Source: Nitrospirota bacterium
GTDB taxonomy: Bacteria > Nitrospirota > Nitrospiria > Nitrospirales > UBA8639
Direction: 5' to 3'
DNA length: 11,831 bases
NCBI GenBank assembly: GCA_003228495.1
Contig: QIDY01000067.1
Span: forward strand, 1 to 11,831
This document shows positions 6,166-11,831 of the stretch, in pieces. Positions within the stretch are counted from its first letter, which is position 1; every line of letters starts with the position of its first letter. The notes beneath the pieces were generated by a model. It made no database searches. It was not told the origin of the DNA and saw nothing but the letters and a program-made list of their open reading frames with translations. Both the position numbers and the translations under genes were made by a program.

Positions 6166-7641
6166 TTATCGGGTAAGACGTGATAGTAGCTGATCAACAG
6201 AGTCAATGTCCTGAAACAACTCATGGGTAAGAGATTGCGTGCCACGATATGGATCCATAAGGGGGATGCGTTTAATTGTGCTGTCTGCTGTCTTAAGCAG
6301 GACAGACGTCCAACTCATCCCGTAAACCTGTTGTGGGAAACGTTGGAGACAGGCTCCACGGAAAAATGCACGGGTCTGGGCTGGGGCCGTTTGCTTGGCA
6401 CGTTGGATCTCTTCGGTGTGTGTTAATCGTTCAATTTTCCCCGCTCGTTCCAATGTAAAATATAAGCCTTTGGAAGGCCGTATATCGTGATACTGTAAGT
6501 CCATCATGGCAATACGAGGGTCTTGCCACGAACAGTGTTTCCGATCCATATATGACTCTATGAGCGCGTACTTCGTGACCCAATCGATTTCTCCGTTGAG
6601 TTTGCTGGGATCTCGGTCTAATGTTTCAAGAACTGATTCCCAACGGATGAGGACTTCTTTGGTAATAGGAGATAACTCTCGTGTCCTATAAAAGTCATGA
6701 GCCGCGTGGAGAAATGTCTGTTGAATCGCTAGGGCCGTTGTGTGTTGTCCATTGCGAAGGGCGAGCGACGACTTAATGGTGAGATCGCGAGAAACCAGTT
6801 TAATCGCGTTAACGGGATCAGCTAGTTCAATACGAGGAAGCGCCCCTTGATTCTCCAACATGTCCATGATGATGGCGGTGGTGCCGACTTTGAGAAAGGT
6901 TGCCACTTCGCACATGTTGGCGTCTCCGACAATAACGTGGAGGCGACGAAAGTGAGATTGTTGGGTATGGGGTTCGTCTCGTGTATTAATGATTGGGCGA
7001 TTGACCATCGTGTTGAGATTGTACAGACATTCAAGAAAGTCAGCCCGTTGAGAAATTTGATACGGTGTGGGGTCTGTCCCGTTTTCCGCGCCCACTTTGC
7101 CTGCGCCGCAGAAAATTGGGCGGGAAACAAAAAAGGGCACAAGGACTTCGGCAATATGCTCGAACGGAATCTTTCGAGAGACGAGATAATTTTCATGATA
7201 GCCGAAACTGTTGCCTTTCCCGTCGGAGTTGTTGCGGTACACCAGAAACTCCTCTTCTCCCATACTTGCGTTCAGACTCGCTAAACATTCAGCGACAAGA
7301 GAGTCTCCTGCTCGTTCATAGGCCACGACTTCACGAGGGTTGCTGCATTCAGGTGTGGAATATTCCGGGTGGGCGCCGTCTACGTACAAACGCCCGGCGT
7401 TGGGAAGGATTTTATTGAGTTGGCGATTGTAATGGGCTCCCGGACGGTCGGGTTCGCCTTCGACCTCAAAGCCCCTGGCATCTAAAAATGGATTTTCGTT
7501 TTCGTAATCCCACAGGGCGTTGGGAGCGGGAAGGCGAGGGCAATGGCTGATTAAGCGAAGGGAATTAGCCACTGGATCGGGGTTGCCAGGGGAGCGGGCG
7601 ATGATCCCGAATTCCGTTTCAGTACCAAGAATTCGCAGCAA
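6166..7641 (-). CDS. dop: Dop, deamidase/depupylase of the Pup-type modifier
   Basis: The product has 491 residues. It is a PafA paralogue in the same carboxylate-amine ligase fold: E8 and E10 (GTETEFG), the catalytic D88 in RLYVDGAHPEYSTPE, then NNSDGKGNSFGYHENY and RPIINTRDEPHTQ. It differs from PafA by an insertion at about residues 40-76 (NENPFLDARGFEVEGEPDRP), corresponding to the Dop-loop region. Dop hydrolyses the C-terminal glutamine of Pup to glutamate and removes Pup from conjugates. The start is TTG at 7641-7639, preceded by ATGAGG with a five-base spacer. The ATG inside that motif is out of frame. It is 30 bases after the ARC stop. Confidence 0.95.
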   Translation of the reverse strand: MLRILGTETEFGIIARSPGNPDPVANSLRLISHCPRLPAPNALWDYENENPFLDARGFEVEGEPDRPGAHYNRQLNKILPNAGRLYVDGAHPEYSTPECSNPREVVAYERAGDSLVAECLASLNASMGEEEFLVYRNNSDGKGNSFGYHENYLVSRKIPFEHIAEVLVPFFVSRPIFCGAGKVGAENGTDPTPYQISQRADFLECLYNLNTMVNRPIINTRDEPHTQQSHFRRLHVIVGDANMCEVATFLKVGTTAIIMDMLENQGALPRIELADPVNAIKLVSRDLTIKSSLALRNGQHTTALAIQQTFLHAAHDFYRTRELSPITKEVLIRWESVLETLDRDPSKLNGEIDWVTKYALIESYMDRKHCSWQDPRIAMMDLQYHDIRPSKGLYFTLERAGKIERLTHTEEIQRAKQTAPAQTRAFFRGACLQRFPQQVYGMSWTSVLLKTADSTIKRIPLMDPYRGTQSLTHELFQDIDSVDQLLSRLTR

Positions 7642-7671
7642 GAAAGCCTCATCCAGCGTGGTGCAAGTTGG

Positions 7672-9399
7672 TTAAAAGTAATGGCCGACACTCAGGGTTT
7701 CGATTTCGCGAGATTCGGATTCTTCATCAACCGTGAGCGTCCTAACATGTACGATTTTCTCACCTTTTTTCCCGGCGATCTTCGCCCAATCATCTGGGTG
7801 TGTCGTATTCGGCAGATCTTCCTGTTCTTTGAATTCTTCTCTAATAGCTTTTAGGAAATCCTCGCTGGTGAGGCCCTTCTCTCCGCCGGAAATCGTGCGT
7901 TTGATCGAGAGCTTTTTAGCTCGGGAGACGACACTTTCAATCAACGCGCCGCTGGAGAAATCCTTGAAGTAGACGGTTTCTTTCTCTCCATTCGCATAGG
8001 TGACTTCGAGAAATTGATTTTCTTCGGTTTTGGCGTACATGGCTTCTACGGTGATATCGATAAGATTCTGAGCATAGGCTGTTCGATCCTGGCTCTGTTC
8101 CGCCATGGCGGACTCTGCAAAAGGAAGGTCTTTGATGAGATATTTCCCAAGAATATCTTTTGCACTTTGTTTGTCCGGTCTCGGGATCTTAATTTTGATA
8201 TCCAATCGGCCAGGACGTAAGACGGCAGGGTCGATCAGATCTTGGCGGTTGCTGGCGCCGATGACAATGACATCGCGAAGACTTTCTACACCATCAATCT
8301 CGGAAAGAAATTGAGGAACAATTGTGGATTCAATATCTGATGAAATGCCGGTTCCTCGCGTGCGAAACAGCGCGTCCATTTCATCAAAGAACACGATGAC
8401 GGGATGGCCATGTGAGGCTTTTTCTTTGGCCTTGGCAAAGACTTCTCGGATTTGTCGTTCAGATTCGCCGACATATTTATTCAGCAGCTCTGGGCCTTTG
8501 ATGTGTAGAAAATAACTGCGAATGTCTTTGCCTTTGAGATGCCCAAGTTTTTTGGCGATGGAATTCGCCACGGCCTTAGCAATGAGAGTTTTTCCACATC
8601 CCGGTGGTCCGTAGAGAAGAAGGCCTTTAGGGGGAGATAATTGATGTTCGGCAAAAAGGTCGGGATGGAGAAATGGGAGCTCGACGGCATCTTTTACTTG
8701 TTCCAATTCTTTTTCCAGTCCGCCGATGTGATCATAATTAATATCTGGGATCTCTTCGATGACCAGTTCTTCCATTTCACCTTTAGGCAGTTTTTCCGTG
8801 AGATAGCCCGAACGAGATTCAAACAGCAGATGGTCGCCTACGCTCAGTTTTTCTTGTTTGAGTGCGTCGGAAATTTCGACCACTCGCGTATCATCCAAGT
8901 GTGAACTCACCACCGCCCGTCCATCATCGAGTAGTTGTTTGAGATGAACGATTTCACCTTGTGGGTCATACCCCCGAGATTCGATAACATTGAGCCCCTC
9001 GTTCAAAATCACTTCTTGGCCTTTTTTGAGAGAATCGACGGCAATGGATGGATGAAGGTTGACGCGCAACTTTCGTCCTCCGAGTGATACATTGATGGTT
9101 CCATCTGAATTCGTTCCGTAAAAAATGGCAAAAGTCGAGGGCGGGGCTGTCAGTTTCTCTACTTCTTTGCGGAGGGATTCGATTTGTGTTTTGGCCTCTT
9201 GAAGACTAGAGACCAGTCGCTCGTTTTTTTGTTGTGTCAGATCAAGTTTGTGGCGAGATTCATAGTACTGTTGTCTTTCCAGTTCTAAAGACTCCAGCTC
9301 GGATCGCAATTTTTGAATTTCGCGGGTTGGGTCGTCGGCTTTTCTCATTACCATAAGCGTCTCAATCCGTTTGTACAACTCCCTAAGCGATGAAGACAA
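7672..9399 (-). CDS. arc: ARC/Mpa proteasome-activating AAA ATPase
   Basis: The product has 575 residues. In order it has an N-terminal coiled coil (about 22-83), which in the family binds the Pup-like modifier; an OB-fold region (about 86-205); and one AAA module. The module has Walker A GPPGCGKT (264-271), pore loop KYVGES (308-313), Walker B VIVFFDE (334-340), GASNR (381-385) and arginine fingers at LRPGRLD. The C-terminus ends VGHYF, with the penultimate tyrosine that docks into the alpha ring (Mpa ends QYL). It forms a hexamer that unfolds tagged proteins into the PrcAB chamber. The listed start is TTG at 9399 with AAGGGG just upstream. ATGs at 9354 and 9348 would shorten it by 15 or 17 residues without touching any domain, so the start is uncertain. 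Confidence 0.95.
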   Translation of the reverse strand: MSSSLRELYKRIETLMVMRKADDPTREIQKLRSELESLELERQQYYESRHKLDLTQQKNERLVSSLQEAKTQIESLRKEVEKLTAPPSTFAIFYGTNSDGTINVSLGGRKLRVNLHPSIAVDSLKKGQEVILNEGLNVIESRGYDPQGEIVHLKQLLDDGRAVVSSHLDDTRVVEISDALKQEKLSVGDHLLFESRSGYLTEKLPKGEMEELVIEEIPDINYDHIGGLEKELEQVKDAVELPFLHPDLFAEHQLSPPKGLLLYGPPGCGKTLIAKAVANSIAKKLGHLKGKDIRSYFLHIKGPELLNKYVGESERQIREVFAKAKEKASHGHPVIVFFDEMDALFRTRGTGISSDIESTIVPQFLSEIDGVESLRDVIVIGASNRQDLIDPAVLRPGRLDIKIKIPRPDKQSAKDILGKYLIKDLPFAESAMAEQSQDRTAYAQNLIDITVEAMYAKTEENQFLEVTYANGEKETVYFKDFSSGALIESVVSRAKKLSIKRTISGGEKGLTSEDFLKAIREEFKEQEDLPNTTHPDDWAKIAGKKGEKIVHVRTLTVDEESESREIETLSVGHYF

Positions 9400-9432
9400 T
9401 AACCCCTTTGAGGGAGTGTCGGGAGTAGTTGG

Positions 9433-9471
9433 GGTCTAGTGTTGTGAACGGGAAGCACGACAACACAAACC
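9433..9471 (-). promoter_or_regulatory. Hairpin at the 5' end of the ARC operon leader
   Basis: On the minus strand GGTTTGTGTTGT pairs with ACAACAC-T-AGACC, giving a 12-bp stem (one G-U pair, one bulged T) around a 14-base loop. It begins about where transcription from the promoter at 9478-9507 would start, so it lies at the very 5' end of the mRNA, or could serve as an operator. A second small hairpin (CCCT-CAA-AGGG, 9404-9414) covers the AAGGGG ribosome binding site of the TTG start. Confidence 0.4.
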
Positions 9472-9477
9472 TAAAGA

Positions 9478-9507
9478 ATTCTACCACCTTAAAAAAAAAT
9501 GGGTCAA
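9478..9507 (-). promoter_or_regulatory. Sigma70-type promoter for the ARC-dop-prcBA operon
   Basis: The minus strand has TTGACC (9507-9502), an 18-base spacer including a run of nine T, and TAGAAT (9483-9478). Each hexamer matches consensus at five of six positions. The predicted start of transcription, about 9471, leaves a leader of roughly 70 bases before the TTG at 9399. It lies in the 149-base gap after thiE, which separates the two minus-strand operons. Confidence 0.6.
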
Positions 9508-9548
9508 CTAAATGGCATTGTGTGATGAGTGAAAGTTTTGTTGACAAA

Positions 9549-10175
9549 TTAGGGGAGCTGTGAAAGCAAATCAAGAGTACTGTCTTGAATGCTGGGTGCC
9601 TGAAGAATCGATGAGATGACGGCGATTCCATAAGCACCGGATAACATGACGGCGGGAACTTTCTTTGGCTTGATGCCGCCGATAGCAAAGATAGGCAGAC
9701 GGCTCGCTTTACAGGCTGCATCCAGGGTTTGAAGCCCTATTGATGGTCCGTAGATGCGTTTGGAAGGTGTCTCAAAAATCGGGCCTAGTACGACAAAATC
9801 CGCACCGTCACCTTCTGCCTTTCGTACCTCTTCCACCGAATGAGTTGAGATTCCTATCAGTTTTTCATTTCCCAACATACGGCGAGCAAGGGCAAGGGGA
9901 AGACTATCGGACCGAAGATGTACGCCATCGGCATCAAGGGCCATCGCGATGTCGACTCGATCATTCAATAACACTTTTCCATGGTGTCGTTTGATTAGAG
10001 GCATGAGATTTTGAACCAGATCAATCAACGATCGAGTATCCAGGTCCTTTTCGCGAATTTGGACCATCCGCACTCCGGCTTCGAGTGCCTGACTCAACAC
10101 TGATGTGAGAGGGCGTTGATGTGTTTGGTGACGATCAGTCAGGAGGTAGAGTCGAGGAAGGGGTTGCGCAAGCAT
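9549..10175 (-). CDS. thiE: ThiE, thiamine-phosphate synthase
   Basis: The product has 208 residues, the normal ThiE size, in a TIM-barrel fold. It couples the pyrimidine pyrophosphate HMP-PP to thiazole phosphate to give thiamine phosphate. Active-site positions are visible: Q39, R41 and K43 (VQIREKD), N71 and D72 (LLNDRVD), S110 (GISTHS), T136 and K139 (GPIFETPSK), and the phosphate loop AIGGI (164-168). The FETPSK segment resembles TenI (thiazole tautomerase) in part. However, TenI proteins usually lack the Q-R-K and N-D pairs seen here, so ThiE is preferred. It begins 11 bases after the thiG stop as the third gene of thiSGE. GGGA abuts the ATG, so the ribosome binding site is poorly spaced. 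Confidence 0.88.
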   Translation of the reverse strand: MLAQPLPRLYLLTDRHQTHQRPLTSVLSQALEAGVRMVQIREKDLDTRSLIDLVQNLMPLIKRHHGKVLLNDRVDIAMALDADGVHLRSDSLPLALARRMLGNEKLIGISTHSVEEVRKAEGDGADFVVLGPIFETPSKRIYGPSIGLQTLDAACKASRLPIFAIGGIKPKKVPAVMLSGAYGIAVISSILQAPSIQDSTLDLLSQLP

Positions 10176-10186
10176 TCCCAGATTCG

Positions 10187-10972
10187 TTACAGCATCCCTT
10201 CGATCGGGCTGCTGGCTGTGGCATACAGCTTACGGGGAATTCTGCCTGCTTTGAAGGCTAACCGTCCGGCATCAACGGCGTATCGCATAGCCGAGGCCAT
10301 CATGATAGGGTCTTTAGCTCCGGCAATGGCGGTGTTCATGAGGACGGCGTCAGCGCCATATTCCATAGCCAAAGCTGCATCGGATGCAGTTCCAACTCCA
10401 GCATCCACAATGACGGGTACATTCACCGTTTCCATGATAATTTTAAGATTGTAGGGATTGCGGATCCCTAAACCGGAACCTATTGGAGCAGCCAGTGGCA
10501 TGACCGCGGGACATCCAATATCCATCAGCTTTTGGGCGACAATGGGGTCGTCGTTGGTATAGGGGAGGACGATAAATCCTTCCGCAATCAGAATTTTTGC
10601 GGCTTCAATGAGGCCAGCCGTATCGGGAAACAACGTGCGCTCATCACCAATCACTTCCAGTTTGACTAAATCCGAAACACCTGCTGCGCGTGCCAATCGA
10701 GAATATCGGACCGCATCCTCGACCGTATAGCAACCTGCGGTATTGGGGAGGATGGTGTATTTCTTCGGATCAATGTAGTCGAGTAAGTTTTCTGAATTCT
10801 TATCCGTAATATTGACTCGGCGAATGGCGACGGTGACAACGTCGGCTCCTGAGGCTTCAATGGCTTGTCGTGTTTCTTCAAAATTTTTATACTTTCCCGT
10901 TCCTACCCAGAGACGCGAACGGAATTCACGTCCTGCGATAATTAAGGGGTCGTGCAAAGGATCATTACTCAT
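10187..10972 (-). CDS. thiG: ThiG, thiazole synthase
   Basis: From the ATG at 10972 the product has 261 residues, the usual ThiG length. This start overlaps the thiS stop by 8 bases, a typical coupled arrangement. An upstream in-frame TTG at 11020 would add 16 unusual residues and overlap thiS by 56 bases, so I reject it. The TIM barrel begins PLIIAGREFRSRLWVGTGKY. K104 in LVKLEVIGD is at the position of the lysine that forms a Schiff base with deoxyxylulose phosphate. IVDAGVGTASDAALAMEYG and DAVLMNTAIA form the phosphate-binding end. ThiG builds thiazole phosphate from deoxyxylulose 5-phosphate, dehydroglycine and the sulfur carried on ThiS-thiocarboxylate. GAGG upstream is 11 bases away, so coupling probably assists initiation. 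Confidence 0.94.
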   Translation of the reverse strand: MSNDPLHDPLIIAGREFRSRLWVGTGKYKNFEETRQAIEASGADVVTVAIRRVNITDKNSENLLDYIDPKKYTILPNTAGCYTVEDAVRYSRLARAAGVSDLVKLEVIGDERTLFPDTAGLIEAAKILIAEGFIVLPYTNDDPIVAQKLMDIGCPAVMPLAAPIGSGLGIRNPYNLKIIMETVNVPVIVDAGVGTASDAALAMEYGADAVLMNTAIAGAKDPIMMASAMRYAVDAGRLAFKAGRIPRKLYATASSPIEGML

Positions 10973-11207
10973 ATCGTTTTCTGCCTCGTACGTGTCTTCG
11001 TTGTGGGGAACCGCCGCCAATAAAACTTAATATTTCTACCTTATCGCCCTCTTGAAGGTTCAAGGTTGGGAAGTCGGAACGGTCAAGGATTTTGAGATTC
11101 ACTTCCACCGCCACTTTTTCTGTTCGTAGATCAAGTACTTGGAGAAGATTGGCTACAGTGAGGGGGATGTTGTGCTCCTGTTCTTCTCCATTGACGATAA
11201 TTTTCAT
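10965..11207 (-). CDS. thiS: ThiS-like sulfur carrier with a 14-residue C-terminal tail
   Basis: The product has 80 residues. Residues 1-66 are an ordinary ThiS: a beta-grasp (ubiquitin-like) fold starting MKIIVNGEEQ and ending FIGGG at 62-66, the length at which ThiS normally stops. Normal ThiS needs a free C-terminal GG, which is adenylated and converted to a thiocarboxylate. Here the frame continues with SPQRRHVRGRKRYE before TAA. The tail is strongly basic and would block sulfur loading unless removed. No stop occurs soon after GGG in any frame, so a simple indel does not explain it. The ATG at 11207 has no clear ribosome binding site. First gene of thiSGE; thiF is not in the window. Confidence 0.88.
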   Translation of the reverse strand: MKIIVNGEEQEHNIPLTVANLLQVLDLRTEKVAVEVNLKILDRSDFPTLNLQEGDKVEILSFIGGGSPQRRHVRGRKRYE

Positions 11208-11256
11208 GCTGAAACACGAATAAATTCATATTTTTGGTGGGTAATTGTTGAAAATC

Positions 11257-11286
11257 ATCCTACGGGACTCTTGAAATTCTTGTCAA
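11257..11286 (-). promoter_or_regulatory. Sigma70-type promoter for thiSGE
   Basis: The minus strand reads TTGACA (11286-11281, perfect -35), an 18-base spacer, and TAGGAT (11262-11257, four of six for the -10). The predicted leader to the thiS ATG is only about 43 bases. That is too short for a TPP riboswitch, and no Thi-box core is visible anywhere in 11208-11403. Confidence 0.5.
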
Positions 11287-11403
11287 TGAAACGGACCCTT
11301 ATCGTAATCAACTAGTTTGTTTCTTTAGAATGGCATACAATGGATAGTGAGTGATTATCATCTGTTCAACATGAGGCTGATTCGTTCTTAGCTGGCTATT
11401 TGA

Positions 11404-11831
11404 ATGGGCCAAGTCAACCAAGATCTAGCCGCCTTGTTTGCTTCGATGGCCGGGTTGTTGGCCTCGCGAGCCGAAAACCCGTATAAAGTAAAAGCCTATA
11501 GGCGAGCTGCCGATTCGCTTCGGAATCTCCAAGAAGAGGTCGGCTGTTATGCCGAACGTGGGGAACTGCGGACTATACCCGGGATTGGCAAGGAGTTGGC
11601 TCATAAAATTCAGGAGTTTCTTTCAACGGGCCGCATTCGAGCCTATGAAGAGCTGAAAACACCTCTTCCCGAAACGATTCGAGAATGGGTCAACCTTCCG
11701 GGTTTTTCCGAACCGATTGTGCACGACTTGTTTTTTCGGTTGGGCATGACGACGCTGGAAGATTTGGAAACGCTGGCACAATCGCATCTTTTGCAGACGC
11801 TTCCAGGGTTAGGGGCGCGAAGTGAAGAAAT
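11404..11831 (+). CDS. PolX-like helix-hairpin-helix protein, N-terminal part (runs off window)
   Basis: I translated 142 codons from the ATG at 11404; a TGA lies immediately upstream in frame, so this is the first possible start. Residues about 5-55 (LAALFASMAGLLASRAENPYKVKAYRRAADSLRNL) match the 8-kDa DNA-binding domain of family X polymerases. LRTIPGIGKELAHKIQEFL is the first helix-hairpin-helix, and LQTLPGLGARSEE at the edge begins a second. Family knowledge: bacterial PolX adds a polymerase domain and a PHP nuclease domain and acts in base-excision repair. Those domains lie beyond the window, so a stand-alone HhH protein is possible. No ribosome binding site is visible; a TACAAT at 11336-11341 is a possible -10 without a good -35. 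Divergent from thiS. Confidence 0.82.
   Translation, partial: MGQVNQDLAALFASMAGLLASRAENPYKVKAYRRAADSLRNLQEEVGCYAERGELRTIPGIGKELAHKIQEFLSTGRIRAYEELKTPLPETIREWVNLPGFSEPIVHDLFFRLGMTTLEDLETLAQSHLLQTLPGLGARSEE

Noticed and set aside
6121..6225. 34-codon minus-strand reading frame across the dop-prcB junction (starts MSCFRTLTLL)
   Set aside because: It sits where a UBact gene might be expected, but it is too short, overlaps dop in another frame, ends in RKL, and has none of the acidic, disordered or Gly-Glu/Gln features of Pup or UBact.
6847..7418. Plus-strand reading frames of 145 and 117 codons opposite dop
   Set aside because: Both mirror conserved dop codons, have Cys/Arg-rich unnatural composition and no ribosome binding sites.
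9491..9545. Possible thiE terminator: GTCAAC / GTTGAC arms followed by nine T
   Set aside because: The stem is only 6 bp with a loop of about 31 bases, and the T-run lies inside the promoter spacer of the ARC operon. It is too weak to call.
10973..11020. Longer thiG from a TTG at 11020
   Set aside because: It would add 16 residues unlike ThiG N-termini and overlap thiS by 56 bases. The ATG at 10972 gives the normal length.

Overview
The window carries a bacterial proteasome / Pup-type ligase locus, flanked by a thiamine-thiazole operon and parts of unrelated housekeeping genes. The combination of a 20S proteasome (prcA, prcB), the ARC/Mpa ATPase, Dop and PafA with an outer-membrane TolC-family protein points to a Gram-negative bacterium. 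Outside Actinobacteria this set is best known from Nitrospirota (Nitrospira, Leptospirillum), so a Nitrospira-like organism is my best guess. No rRNA or other marker is present to prove it.

Layout, left to right. (1) 1-278, minus: N-terminus of a TolC-family outer-membrane protein, cut by the window edge. (2) 279-646: largely non-coding, with a possible frameshifted small gene (407-638). (3) 647-1486, plus: secreted jelly-roll (LamG/DUF1080-like) protein. (4) 1487-1590: GA-rich stretch with a 22-bp inverted repeat that can act as terminator between two convergent genes. (5) 1566-9399, all minus, transcribed right to left: ARC ATPase, dop, prcB, prcA, pafA, M23 peptidase, LOG-family phosphoribohydrolase. 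(6) 9549-11207, minus: thiS-thiG-thiE. (7) 11404 to the edge, plus: N-terminus of a PolX-like helix-hairpin-helix protein.

How it fits together. PafA ligates and Dop deamidates or removes a Pup-like modifier. ARC unfolds tagged substrates and feeds them into the PrcA/PrcB barrel. The key catalytic residues are all visible: PrcB Thr61 after a 60-residue propeptide, PafA Asp57, Dop Asp88, and ARC Walker A/B plus a C-terminal HYF tail. The modifier itself (Pup or UBact) is missing from every gap in this locus. Two more genes sit at the end of the operon. An M23 peptidase overlaps pafA by ATGA, and a LOG cytokinin-activating enzyme follows it. LOG is a known proteasome substrate in Mycobacterium tuberculosis, so this linkage deserves attention.

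Other points of note are a ThiS whose C-terminal GGG is followed by a 14-residue basic tail, good sigma70-type promoters ahead of ARC and thiS, a structured 5' leader on the ARC transcript, and TTG starts for both ARC and dop.
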